Below, piece after piece: positions 40,128 through 49,335 of a stretch of 64,000 nt of DNA. The stretch spans positions 951,626-1,015,625 of the forward strand of contig NZ_LT707006.1 in the NCBI RefSeq assembly GCF_900155865.1. Reading direction: 5' to 3'. Position 1 is the stretch's first letter, and each line of letters opens with the position of its first letter. The stretch comes from Bacteroides bouchesdurhonensis (lineage in GTDB: Bacteria; Bacteroidota; Bacteroidia; Bacteroidales; Bacteroidaceae). Position numbers and translations under genes: made by a program. The notes beneath the pieces are model-generated. The model was given only the letters and a program-made list of their open reading frames with translations. It was not told the DNA's origin and made no database searches.

Positions 40128-42221
40128 ATGAAAAAGAAAAGATTATTAAAACCACTATTTATATTTGCTGGTTCTGTAGCTTTATCAATCTTCGGTTTAT
40201 ATGCCCAACAAGGGACTAACCAATACATTCCTCTTAGTCCGCAACAGACCGTAGGAAGTGGGATTTTTTGGCCAAATGGTCAAATGCTTCCTCATTTTGC
40301 AACTCCCGCAACTCAACTGGATGGATTTGATTTGAAAAAGGCTAAATTGCAACCGGAAGAAAAAACAATGATTCTCTGCCTTCAGGGAATAGTCAATAAA
40401 AAACAGCCACGTATTTTTTTATTCGACCATAGTGGCGAAGGTAAAGAGAAATGGCCTCGTCTGTTGAACCTGAGCATCCGTGAATTCGAACCTACAGAAT
40501 ATCTGAAATTAGTAGAGAAATATAAAGATGAATTGAAAGGAGTCATTTTATATGATCGGACGAAGAGTGATCATTATCTGAACCTTGCCTCTACAGTTGC
40601 AGGATTGGAAGAAGCGATTCCTGTGTCTCTTCAATTATACGATCGTTTAAAACTGCAAGGAATTCTGTTACCTGTTCTGGAAGATTTTACAAAGTTGCCA
40701 TATACTAAATCTACTGAAATCTACGAATACATGTTTCAGAACTACTGGAATAAATGTACTCACCGTTTATTAGTCAGCCTTCCGCCTCAACGGGGATTTG
40801 TACGTGACATGGCGATAGCTGCGGGAACTGCTATAGTCTGGTTGGACCCACGTGTTTGGGGAGAAAACACCGTATTACGCAAATTCCTGAAAACGATGAA
40901 ATCGGGTGAAAGCATTATTACCGGCTGGTATGCTGAAGAGCGTTCCGGAATAGGACTGGCAGCAGAATATGGGCTTTCAACTATTCCATCAGATTTCTAT
41001 GAGAATGCTACTGTATACGCCGGAATGCAGCAACAGATAAAATATCCGGAAGTTCCAAAGATGCCGGAACTGGAAAATAAGATTTATCTTGCTATCTATC
41101 TAAGCGACGGTGACAATGTGCAATATTGCCAACATGCAATGTCTGAATTATGGGATAAGGCAGGAAGAGGCAGTATTCCAATTAACTGGACTATTAGTCC
41201 GGGATTGGTGGATTTCGGTCCGGGGCTGCTTAATCATTATTATAGTACGGCTACACCTAATGACTTCTTTGCATCGGGTCCATCTGGAATGGGATATTCA
41301 TTAATCTACGATGCGCACAACTATTTGTGGAATGCAACTTCAGGAACGGATTTTACGCCTTATGCCAAACTGACACAACAATATTTGGAAAAAAGCGGAC
41401 TGCGTGTGATCACTATCTGGGATGAAGTGAATCAAGAACAAATGGCTGCCTACGCTCACAATTGCCGTTATCTATATGGTTTAACTCAGCAAGATTGGGA
41501 ATTCCATCCTTACAAAGTTCCGACTTATATTCAAGACCACAGGCTGGCCTTCGTCCCCAATTTGCCTTGCTATGCAAGTGGAGTGGATGTTATCTATTCT
41601 TTCTGGAAAGATACGATAGCCGGATTTGATGGTTCAAAACCGATATTCTTATCAGCTCAAGGTGAGTCATGGAAGATGGGACCGGATAATATTGTAGCAT
41701 TAAAGAAGCGTCTAGAAGAATTATCTCCAGGTAATATCGTGATTTGTCGTGGCGATCATTTCTTCAATCTCCATAGTCAGGCCAATTATCTGCCTTTCAA
41801 TTTGACTCTTTCCCCGAAAATGAAAATTACTTCCAGCAATGCCACTACAAAGGTGAAGACTGCTGCGGACGGAACTCCATGCGAGGGACATATGTGGATT
41901 TCCAAGGAAAAAGGAAATGAGGCATGGATTCAGTTTGATTTTAAGGATGAATATTTAATCAACCGTTATGTAGTGCGTCATGCCGGGAATGCCGGAATGA
42001 TGAAACAATTAAATACTCGGTCCTTCACAATGGAAGTTAGCCGGGATGGTAAGAAATGGACACGTGTAGATTCACAGATGAATAATACTGCATCTGTGAC
42101 CGATGTCGATATTACTCCGGTACAAGGAAGATATGTTCGTCTGCAAATACAAGATGCAGGTGAAGATGGAATCGCTCGTATAGGTGATGTGGAGATATAC
42201 GGAAGTATTTTGGGGAATTAA
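40128..42221 (+). CDS. GxGYxYP putative glycoside hydrolase with F5/8-type module
   Basis: The 697-aa product starts with a signal peptide (FIFAGSVALSIFGLYAQ). An N-terminal region (about 45-280) with QGIVNKKQPRIFLFD precedes the GxGYxYP core. The name motif appears as FASGPSGMGYSLIYD at about 382-396, so the final YP is changed to LI. Conserved LAIYLSDGDNVQY and INWTISPGLVDFGPG are present. Residues from about 560 form an F5/8 type C (CBM32-like) module (WIQFDFKDEYLINRYVVRH to VEIYGS). The catalytic activity of the family is not established to my knowledge. It follows GH106 by 123 bases. Confidence 0.8.
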   Translation: MKKKRLLKPLFIFAGSVALSIFGLYAQQGTNQYIPLSPQQTVGSGIFWPNGQMLPHFATPATQLDGFDLKKAKLQPEEKTMILCLQGIVNKKQPRIFLFDHSGEGKEKWPRLLNLSIREFEPTEYLKLVEKYKDELKGVILYDRTKSDHYLNLASTVAGLEEAIPVSLQLYDRLKLQGILLPVLEDFTKLPYTKSTEIYEYMFQNYWNKCTHRLLVSLPPQRGFVRDMAIAAGTAIVWLDPRVWGENTVLRKFLKTMKSGESIITGWYAEERSGIGLAAEYGLSTIPSDFYENATVYAGMQQQIKYPEVPKMPELENKIYLAIYLSDGDNVQYCQHAMSELWDKAGRGSIPINWTISPGLVDFGPGLLNHYYSTATPNDFFASGPSGMGYSLIYDAHNYLWNATSGTDFTPYAKLTQQYLEKSGLRVITIWDEVNQEQMAAYAHNCRYLYGLTQQDWEFHPYKVPTYIQDHRLAFVPNLPCYASGVDVIYSFWKDTIAGFDGSKPIFLSAQGESWKMGPDNIVALKKRLEELSPGNIVICRGDHFFNLHSQANYLPFNLTLSPKMKITSSNATTKVKTAADGTPCEGHMWISKEKGNEAWIQFDFKDEYLINRYVVRHAGNAGMMKQLNTRSFTMEVSRDGKKWTRVDSQMNNTASVTDVDITPVQGRYVRLQIQDAGEDGIARIGDVEIYGSILGN

Positions 42222-42316
42222 TATAATCTCCTAATTGCGGATCATACTTAAATTCATTTATAGTCTTCGACTTTTCGGACTGACCCGATTTACAGAGACT
42301 TACAAAGGTGAAAAAG

Positions 42317-42349
42317 AAAAAGCGACAACCGATTTTACTCGTTTGTCGC
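42317..42349 (-). terminator. Terminator after the tRNA pair
   Basis: On the minus strand GCGACAA and TTGTCGC (42343-42349 and 42322-42328 on the plus strand) form a 7-bp stem, followed by TTTTTCTTTTTC. It ends the tRNA-Phe/tRNA-Pro transcript. Confidence 0.7.
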
Positions 42350-42355
42350 CTTCTG

Positions 42356-42428
42356 TCGGAATGAGGCGACTCGAACGCCCGACCCCTACGTCCCGAACGT
42401 AGTGCGCTACCAACTGCGCTACATTCCG
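42356..42428 (-). tRNA. tRNA-Pro (CGG)
   Basis: The 73-nt sequence folds as a cloverleaf with acceptor stem CGGAATG/CATTCCG, D-arm GCGCAGTTGGTAGCGC, anticodon arm CTACG-TTCGGGA-CGTAG and T-arm with GTTCGAGTC. The anticodon is CGG. The discriminator is A and CCA is not encoded. It is ten bases from the tRNA-Phe gene on the same strand. Confidence 0.95.
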
Positions 42429-42438
42429 CTCATAAAAG

Positions 42439-42511
42439 TGGTGCCACCAGGAATCGAACCGGGGACACAAGGATTTTCAGTCCTTTGCTCTACCAACTGA
42501 GCTATGGCACC
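42439..42511 (-). tRNA. tRNA-Phe (GAA)
   Basis: The 73-nt cloverleaf has acceptor stem GGTGCCA/TGGCACC, D-arm GCTCAGTTGGTAGAGC, anticodon arm AAGGA-CTGAAAA-TCCTT and T-arm GGTTCGATTCC. The anticodon is GAA, the discriminator is A and CCA is not encoded. It is the first gene of the two-tRNA unit. Confidence 0.95.
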
Positions 42512-42738
42512 TTTCTCGTTTGCGGGTGCAAAGATAAGTATATTTTTTAATACCGCAATGGCTTAAATGGAAAAAATATCCCAATTCAAGTAAAAGAAGA
42601 AGATATGTAGTGAAGAAAAGATACGCAGACATTGTAAATGGCAAAAAGGTGAATGAAATACATAAATAATCCCATGGCGGAATTATAGATTCCATCATGG
42701 GATTAAAAGTTTATAAATTATTAATGATTTGTATTCAA

Positions 42739-44406
42739 CTAAGACGTCGGATTTTTATCCTTGTCATTGTTAAAAACAGATGAAGCATTTGAACCTGATG
42801 GCGAAGAATTGCTTGTTGAAGCAGAACTTCCGTTGGTTGGGGTTGCTGTGCTTGATTTTACACCATCCCTAGCAGATGTACTATTGCTTATAGATGAAGT
42901 GGTAGATGAAGCAGTTGTAGCTGTTGTATTGACATTAGCTGTAGCAGGTTGAGCCTGTACTTCCCAATGGAATGGTTCGAAATTAGAGTTTGGGTCTACC
43001 CAAGATGGCTTCTTAGATGCATAGATAATAAACGGAGCGATTACAACAATCAAAGCACCGATGATTAATACAGAGAACCATACAGTATTGCTACCTGTAG
43101 AAATTTGGCTCGGTGGAATGAAACTTAAGATGAAAGCAAGTAAAGAACCGAAGAATCCTAAACCACCGACAACCCACATCAATCCATTACCATCTTTACC
43201 AATGCGGAACGGACGATTCAGTTTTTTCATTTTATAACGTAGAGCGATTGCTCCAGAGAACATCAACATGTACATAATTAAGTATAGGATTACTGTCAGC
43301 TGTGACAGAATCTGATAGAAGCTTTGTACAGAAGGCATAACAACGAACAGAAGGCTTAATACTGTTACAGCAATACCTTGTACGAATAGAATGTTTTTCT
43401 GAACACCTATCTTGTTGGTCTTTTGGAAGAATGGAGGCATATAACCAGCTTTTCCAACCGCAAAGATACCTTTTGACGGACCGGCAACCCATGTTAATAC
43501 ACCTGCTAAAACACCAAATGCCAAAGCGATAGCAATGATTGGTGACAACCAAGATGCATGGATAAACTTAAAGTAATTATCGAAACCAACAAGTAAACTC
43601 TGTGTTAAACTGATGTCTTTGGTAGGTATAATAATTCCAAGAGCAAATGTTCCTAAAACGAAAATGATAACAGTAATAAGAGCACCTATAAATACAGCTT
43701 TCGGGTAATTCTTTGACGGATTATCCATATCTTTCACGTGGATACCGCCCATTTCCATACCAGCATAAAACAGGAAAATACTAGCTGCTAATACAACATT
43801 GTCAAATTTAGTTAGATCAGGGAAAAAACTGCTGTGAAAGTCAAGATTAGAATATCCGCCGGAAGCCAGATATACAATTGCCAGAATGATCAGAAGAGCA
43901 GCAGGAATAATAGTTCCCACCATACCACCGACTTTGGCTACTTTACCTACCCAACCCATACCTTTGAGTGAAATGAAAGTAGCTAGCCAGTAAATAATGA
44001 GCACAACAGCTAGAGTATAGTATTTATTGCTTGCTAATGTCATGTCATGTGCGTCATTCGTACCTATAAATGCGATGGAAACAGCACCGAAAGTTAATAC
44101 GGTAGGATACCAGATAGTACTTTCGATCCACTGTACCCAGATGGCAAGAAATCCGAGTTTTTTTCCGTAAGCTTCGCCGACCCATCGGAATACACCACCT
44201 TGTTTATCCTGAAACATAGCTGCCAATTCGGCTGCTACAAGTGATGTTGGGATCAGGAAGACAATTGCTGCAAAAAGATAATAAAAAGCCGAGCTCATTC
44301 CATAGACGGCTTCGGCTGGCAGTCCGCGCAGGGATACAACTGCCGTAACGTTCATGATAGCTAGTGTAAACACACCTAGTTTCACTGCATTTTTAATATT
44401 CGCCAT
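42739..44406 (-). CDS. gadC: Glutamate:GABA antiporter GadC
   Basis: The 555-aa APC-family permease has about 12 membrane segments, starting VFTLAIMNVTAVVSLRGLPAEA, the GadC-like first helix. LFAAIVFLIPTSLVAAELA, FRWVGEAYGKKLGF and YAGMEMGGIHVKDMDNPSKNYPKA also fit the family. It exchanges external glutamate for internal GABA, completing the acid-resistance cycle of GadB. After about residue 480 there is an unusual tail of about 70 residues rich in Ser, Thr, Asn and Ala. It lies divergently from the channel gene and in the same island as gadB and glsA. Confidence 0.9.
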   Translation of the reverse strand: MANIKNAVKLGVFTLAIMNVTAVVSLRGLPAEAVYGMSSAFYYLFAAIVFLIPTSLVAAELAAMFQDKQGGVFRWVGEAYGKKLGFLAIWVQWIESTIWYPTVLTFGAVSIAFIGTNDAHDMTLASNKYYTLAVVLIIYWLATFISLKGMGWVGKVAKVGGMVGTIIPAALLIILAIVYLASGGYSNLDFHSSFFPDLTKFDNVVLAASIFLFYAGMEMGGIHVKDMDNPSKNYPKAVFIGALITVIIFVLGTFALGIIIPTKDISLTQSLLVGFDNYFKFIHASWLSPIIAIALAFGVLAGVLTWVAGPSKGIFAVGKAGYMPPFFQKTNKIGVQKNILFVQGIAVTVLSLLFVVMPSVQSFYQILSQLTVILYLIMYMLMFSGAIALRYKMKKLNRPFRIGKDGNGLMWVVGGLGFFGSLLAFILSFIPPSQISTGSNTVWFSVLIIGALIVVIAPFIIYASKKPSWVDPNSNFEPFHWEVQAQPATANVNTTATTASSTTSSISNSTSARDGVKSSTATPTNGSSASTSNSSPSGSNASSVFNNDKDKNPTS

Positions 44407-44586
44407 AAGTTAAGGTTTTAAGTGAAAAATATTTTAAAGTCAGTGATTATAACAAGATTCTTTGGGAGATGTTTGCAAATAATAGTTCAAAGTTGGTTAA
44501 TTAACAAATGTATACTGCCGGAACATTTGTTGCTTCTTTTTGTTTCTGTACATAATAATACTAGAAACTTTTTTAAATTAACAATT

Positions 44587-45384
44587 ATGAAATCCGCTCT
44601 TTCTGATTTTGTATGGGAGAAAAAGGGTATTTACGGCATTCTTCATGTAGTTATTTTGTTGATGTCACTTTTTCTGGTCATAAGTATTTCGATTGATACT
44701 TTCAAAGGCATTCCTTTCTATACACAGACTTCGTATATGAAAGTTCAGCTATGGATATGTATCTGGTTCTTGTTCGATTTTGTGTTGGAATTCTTTCTGG
44801 CGCAGCATAAATGGCGTTATTTGCGTTCGCATTTTATTTTCTTGCTGGTGGCAATACCTTATCAGAATATTATAGCGTATTATGGTTGGACGTTCTCACC
44901 GGAGATCACTTATATGTTACGTTTTATTCCTTTGTTAAGAGGAGGATATGCATTGGCAATTGTGGTAGGATGGCTTACTCATAATAGGGCTTCCAGCCTT
45001 TTTATATCTTATCTGACAATGTTATTGGCAACTGTTTATTTTTCCAGCTTAGCTTTCTTTGTACTTGAGCATAAAGTGAACCCTTTGGTTGTCGGATATG
45101 GGGATGCTTTATGGTGGGCATTTATGGATGTTACTACGGTAGGTTCGAATATCATTGCTGTGACCGTTACAGGGCGTGTATTGTCCGTTGTATTAGCAGC
45201 ATTAGGTATGATGATGTTTCCGATCTTTACAGTATATGTGACGAATTTGATACAACGTTCTAACGATCAAAAAAACAAATATTATCAGCAACAAACAACC
45301 CAACAAGAGTCAGCTGCTCCACAAGGGCAGGTTTCACAAGGTCAAACGTCACAGCAATCACCAACAGAGAAACCTGTTTCATAA
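44587..45384 (+). CDS. Potassium-channel-like ion transporter
   Basis: From ATG 44587 the protein is 265 aa; the frame runs open back to 44422, but that part is not protein-like and includes a GTTTCT/AGAAAC-T6 hairpin. It has six membrane segments and a pore loop, ALWWAFMDVTTVGSN (about 178-192), followed by a last helix VLAALGMMMFPIFTVYVTNLI. The selectivity-filter place reads TTVGSN rather than TTVGYG. The C-terminal 35 residues are Gln-rich. In Bacteroides this gene accompanies gadB, glsA and gadC. A role in charge balance during acid stress is inferred. Confidence 0.75.
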   Translation: MKSALSDFVWEKKGIYGILHVVILLMSLFLVISISIDTFKGIPFYTQTSYMKVQLWICIWFLFDFVLEFFLAQHKWRYLRSHFIFLLVAIPYQNIIAYYGWTFSPEITYMLRFIPLLRGGYALAIVVGWLTHNRASSLFISYLTMLLATVYFSSLAFFVLEHKVNPLVVGYGDALWWAFMDVTTVGSNIIAVTVTGRVLSVVLAALGMMMFPIFTVYVTNLIQRSNDQKNKYYQQQTTQQESAAPQGQVSQGQTSQQSPTEKPVS

Positions 45385-45430
45385 AGATAATAACGATCAA
45401 TAACCGAAGCCCTGCTTCATATAATAAATT

Positions 45431-45465
45431 AGAGGGCGTTATCTTTTTAACAGATAGCACCCTCT
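45431..45465. terminator. Bidirectional terminator between channel gene and glsA
   Basis: AGAGGGCGTTATCT (45431-45444) pairs with AGATAGCACCCTCT (45452-45465), with two wobble positions. It lies between two convergent genes and serves both. Confidence 0.65.
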
Positions 45466-45487
45466 TTCACGTTAGAAAAATTGAATT

Positions 45488-46453
45488 TTACTCCCCAACA
45501 ATGATATGATTATTTCCGAATACGTTCAGATCAAGTTTGTTCATAATGTACTGAATAGCCAGCTGAGCTTTAACAGAATTACCTGCACTATCCAAAGGAG
45601 GAGCAAATGCGGCAATACCAAACTGACCTGGCAAAATGCCCATTACACCACCGCCTACGCCAGTCTTGGCAGGAATACCTGAAGTATACATCCAGTCACC
45701 TGTGTGCTCATAGAAACCTACGGCAGCAATCATTGCCGTGATTTTAGGAGCCAGACTGGCGTCAAATACTTCTTTCTTGGTTACTGGATTCACGCCACCG
45801 TTGGCTATGGTGCCAGCAGCTATTGACAACATCTGAGCAGTTACTCCCAAAGAACATTGACGGGTATAGAGGTCTAATGACATATCCGGATCATCATAGA
45901 TACGATTGTAATTTTTCAGCAACCAAGCGATAGAACGATTGTTGAAATTAGTATCTGACTCCGATTTATACAATTCGTCAATCAGTTGAGGTGCACTACC
46001 ACATAGGTCGGTAATATTCTGCACGATAGCTTCCCATTTCTTAGTAGAGTCACCTGTCGGTTTCACCATACTACAAGCGGAAATAGCACCAGCATTTACC
46101 AGCGGAGTAGAAGGATGATCATTTTCCAACAAGATAGCAATAATAGAGTTGAAAGGTAATCCGGTTGCGTCAGCACCGATCTTTTCTAATATCTCTTTTG
46201 CACCATACTGGCGTAAAGCTAGAATCGCTGTATGTACTTTGGATACAGATTCAATACCGAAGCGGTAATCAGTATCTCCCACATGAATGGTCTGTCCGTT
46301 GAGCAGACAGATGCTAATTCCGAAGAGATCTTTGTTCACATTTGCCAGATAAGGAATATAGTCAGCATTCTTGCCGCCCGTATTAGACTTTACCTGTTCG
46401 TATGCTTCTTGAACTATTTCTTGCAATTGAGCAAGAGTTACTTTTTTATCCAT
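45488..46453 (-). CDS. glsA: Glutaminase A
   Basis: The 321-aa protein is a serine-dependent beta-lactamase-like glutaminase. It has YIPYLANVNKDLFGISICLLNGQ, FGIESVSKVHTAILAL (the Ser-x-x-Lys site), LPFNSI, VNAGAISACSMV and TGVGGGVMGILPGQFGIA. It hydrolyses glutamine to glutamate and ammonia, both helpful at low pH, and feeds GadB. It begins eight bases after the gadB stop, so the two are one operon. Confidence 0.93.
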   Translation of the reverse strand: MDKKVTLAQLQEIVQEAYEQVKSNTGGKNADYIPYLANVNKDLFGISICLLNGQTIHVGDTDYRFGIESVSKVHTAILALRQYGAKEILEKIGADATGLPFNSIIAILLENDHPSTPLVNAGAISACSMVKPTGDSTKKWEAIVQNITDLCGSAPQLIDELYKSESDTNFNNRSIAWLLKNYNRIYDDPDMSLDLYTRQCSLGVTAQMLSIAAGTIANGGVNPVTKKEVFDASLAPKITAMIAAVGFYEHTGDWMYTSGIPAKTGVGGGVMGILPGQFGIAAFAPPLDSAGNSVKAQLAIQYIMNKLDLNVFGNNHIIVGE

Positions 46454-46461
46454 AAGGAGAT

Positions 46462-47907
46462 TTATTTTTTTACAGATTTCTGACGACGTCCGCCATGATT
46501 AAAAATTTTAGCTTCTACCGGCAAATTCTTTTCCTGAGCCAAGCGGGTAGGAGTCGGGAAATCAAGTTTCTCCAATTCGGCAATTGCATTTTTGATGTCA
46601 CCCAACAACATGTCTGCCATATCGCGGCTAAATCCCTGACGAACAACAATACGCATTACTACGTAGTCTTGCAACTTTTCAGGCAATGTGTAAGCAGGAA
46701 CCATCCAACCATGTTGGGACAGTTTATCTTGCAAATCATACAGTGTCCATTTAGCAGTCTTAACATATTCCGGTTTCATGTACCAGATGAATAGTGGGTT
46801 CACTACTTCATTAGAGTAGTTAACGAACGGAGTCATCTTGGCTATTTCTTCATGAAGATACTTAGCAATCTGTAAAGAGTTGTACTGAACTTCTTTGTAA
46901 CCTTGGAATCCTAAACGGATGAATTGATAATACTGACCCAGAATCTGAGCGGCAGGACGAGAGAAGTTCAAACCAACTTGAGTAATGTTAGCACCCAGAT
47001 AATTTACGCTGAATGCCATTTCTTCGGGCAGATATTCTTTTCCTTTCCATACTACCCAGCCCAATCCCGGATAAACAAGTCCGAACTTATGGCCTGATAC
47101 GCTGATAGAAAGTACCCATTTCAGACGGAAATCCCATTTCGTTTCCGGATAAAGGAATGGAAGGATGAAACCACCACTAGCGGCATCTACGTGGATAGGA
47201 ATGTCAAAACCTGTTTTTGCATTGTAAGCATCAAGGGCTTTGTCAAGTGCTTCTACGTCATCATTCAATCCTGTCCATGTAACACCTTGGATAGGTACAA
47301 TACAGATCGTGTTTTCATCACACATTTTCAACGCTTCTTCCGGGTCGAGAGTTGTCTTTTCCAATGTCAAAGGTACTTCGCGCATTTCAATCTGCCACAA
47401 CTGAGCAAATTTTTCCCAAACTACTTGGAAACCGGTTGAAATAACAAAATTAGGTTTATCAAATGGTTTACCTTGAGCTTGCCTTTTTTTACGCCAGCGT
47501 AGCCATGCTGCTACACCACCCAACATACAAGCTTCGGAAGAGCCGATAGCCAGGGCACCAGTTTTCCAAGTATCCTTTTCTGGAGAGTTCCACAGATTGG
47601 CAACGATATTGATACATTTACCGTTCATTACTGCGATACGCGGATACTCTGTTTCATCAATGTAGTTGATGTTGATAGCCTCGTTCATCAGTTTGGTAGC
47701 ATATTCGTCCATATAAGTAGTGACGAAGGTTGCTAGATTCAGTCTTGGTTGAGTCTGAGCAAATGTTTCATCTTTCACCATTTGATATGCGATTTCTGGG
47801 GTAGTCGGCCCATCAGGAATCTTTTCTACGGGTGAAGGTTGTAACATTCTGTTAGAACCAAATACATCTGTCTTGGCATCACCTTTTCTAAAGTTTAAAT
47901 CTTCCAT
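46462..47907 (-). CDS. gadB: Glutamate decarboxylase
   Basis: The 481-aa PLP enzyme shows the GAD signatures: IGSSEACMLGGVAAWLRWRKK, PIHVDAASGGFILPF and SISVSGHKFGLVYPGLGWVVW with the PLP-binding Lys. The C-terminus retains basic and His residues (FNHGGRRQKSVKK), reminiscent of the pH-responsive tail of E. coli GadB. It converts glutamate to GABA with proton consumption, and GadC exports GABA. The leader contains the small palindrome GGGGATTTTCCCC at 47940-47952. Confidence 0.95.
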   Translation of the reverse strand: MEDLNFRKGDAKTDVFGSNRMLQPSPVEKIPDGPTTPEIAYQMVKDETFAQTQPRLNLATFVTTYMDEYATKLMNEAININYIDETEYPRIAVMNGKCINIVANLWNSPEKDTWKTGALAIGSSEACMLGGVAAWLRWRKKRQAQGKPFDKPNFVISTGFQVVWEKFAQLWQIEMREVPLTLEKTTLDPEEALKMCDENTICIVPIQGVTWTGLNDDVEALDKALDAYNAKTGFDIPIHVDAASGGFILPFLYPETKWDFRLKWVLSISVSGHKFGLVYPGLGWVVWKGKEYLPEEMAFSVNYLGANITQVGLNFSRPAAQILGQYYQFIRLGFQGYKEVQYNSLQIAKYLHEEIAKMTPFVNYSNEVVNPLFIWYMKPEYVKTAKWTLYDLQDKLSQHGWMVPAYTLPEKLQDYVVMRIVVRQGFSRDMADMLLGDIKNAIAELEKLDFPTPTRLAQEKNLPVEAKIFNHGGRRQKSVKK

Positions 47908-48086
47908 ACTTAATTTGTTTTTTTAAAGGTTTAGGCGATGGGGATTTTCCCCGTCTAATGTTCCACAACAACAGCAGATAGTATTGAAAGTTTGCTCATT
48001 TTACATTATTTGGCGTTTATTAAGGGGTGAACTTTATTGCGGTGTGATTGTTGTTTTCAAACCAAAACATTTAACTTTCATATAAT

Positions 48087-49328
48087 ATGAGAATACAGAC
48101 GGGCCATGGGACTATTCCCCTTATCACTCTGATTGGTATCTGGTCAATATCGGCATTGAATGCATTACCGGGGTTAGCTGTTTCACCTATTCTGGGGAAA
48201 CTTTCTGTCATCTTTCCTCATTCTACGGAACTGGATATTCAGATGCTTTCGTCATTACCTTCGTTGTTGGTTATACCTTTTATTCTGTTAGCAGGTAAAC
48301 TGACGGAGAGGGTGAATTTTATTCGTTTGCTACAAGCGGGGCTAGCGATTTTTGCTTTGAGTGGCATTTTGTATTTATTGTCTAATAAAATGTGGCAATT
48401 GATCGCTGTCAGTGCTATGCTTGGAGTAGGTTCCGGTATGATTGTCCCGTTATCCACAGGGCTGATTTCCAAATACTTCAGTGGAGCTTACAGAGTGAAG
48501 CAGTTCGGACTTAGCTCAGCAATAACCAATGTGACACTTGTTGTAGCCACGACTGTTACCGGTTATTTGGCAGAAGTAAACTGGCACCTGCCTTTTGTGG
48601 TTTATCTACTTCCCATAGTGTCTCTTGTTCTGTCTGTTTATTTGAAAAGAAGTATGGATAGTGAAGGTGATACTTCACTTGCCAAAAAGGAATCGTCTGA
48701 TGGAAGTGAAGACGAAGAAGTGGATACAGATACATTACACAGCAAATATGGTATCAATGTGAAGCACTTAATACAAGTAATGCTTTTTTATGGATTGTCT
48801 ACCTTCCTTGCGTTAGTTGTAACTTTCAATCTTCCTTTCTTGATGGAAGAATATCATTTTAGCAGTGGCAATTCTGGCATTATGATATCACTATTCTTTT
48901 TGGCGATTATGGCTCCCGGTTTTTTCCTCAACCAAATTGTGGGTCGATTGAAAGAGAAAACAAAATTTTATAGTTTGTTATCCATTGCGATTGGTCTTGC
49001 TTTGATCTGGATTTCTCCTAAGGAGTGGGTGATTGCACCCGGATGTATTTTTGTTGGTTTAGGCTATGGGGTGATTCAACCGATTATTTATGATAAGACA
49101 ACTCACACTGCTATTTCTAGAAAAGTAACTTTAGCACTAGCTTTTGTGATGATGATGAACTATCTCGCCATCTTGCTTTGTCCGTTTATTATTGACTTTT
49201 TCCAGTCAATGTTCCACATAAAGACTCAGCAGTTTGGCTTTGTATTCAATTTATGTATCACAATTGCTGCTCTTATATGGGCGTATGTTCGCCGACACGA
49301 ATTTTTGTTTAATGACCAATTGAAATAA
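48087..49328 (+). CDS. MFS transporter
   Basis: The 413-aa protein has 12 predicted membrane helices, with a loop of about 40 acidic residues (SDGSEDEEVDTDTL) between TM6 and TM7. Recognisable MFS features include LAGKLTERVNFIRLLQAGLAIF after TM2 and VGSGMIVPLSTGLISKYFSG. The pattern is that of drug or metabolite exporters. The next gene, another transporter, starts seven bases later, so the two are co-transcribed. The substrate is not predictable. Confidence 0.85.
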   Translation: MRIQTGHGTIPLITLIGIWSISALNALPGLAVSPILGKLSVIFPHSTELDIQMLSSLPSLLVIPFILLAGKLTERVNFIRLLQAGLAIFALSGILYLLSNKMWQLIAVSAMLGVGSGMIVPLSTGLISKYFSGAYRVKQFGLSSAITNVTLVVATTVTGYLAEVNWHLPFVVYLLPIVSLVLSVYLKRSMDSEGDTSLAKKESSDGSEDEEVDTDTLHSKYGINVKHLIQVMLFYGLSTFLALVVTFNLPFLMEEYHFSSGNSGIMISLFFLAIMAPGFFLNQIVGRLKEKTKFYSLLSIAIGLALIWISPKEWVIAPGCIFVGLGYGVIQPIIYDKTTHTAISRKVTLALAFVMMMNYLAILLCPFIIDFFQSMFHIKTQQFGFVFNLCITIAALIWAYVRRHEFLFNDQLK

Positions 49329-49335
49329 GACAAAG

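Noticed and set aside
44422..44586. N-terminal extension of the channel gene
   Set aside because: It is not protein-like, and a hairpin with a T-run lies in it; the channel fold begins after ATG 44587.
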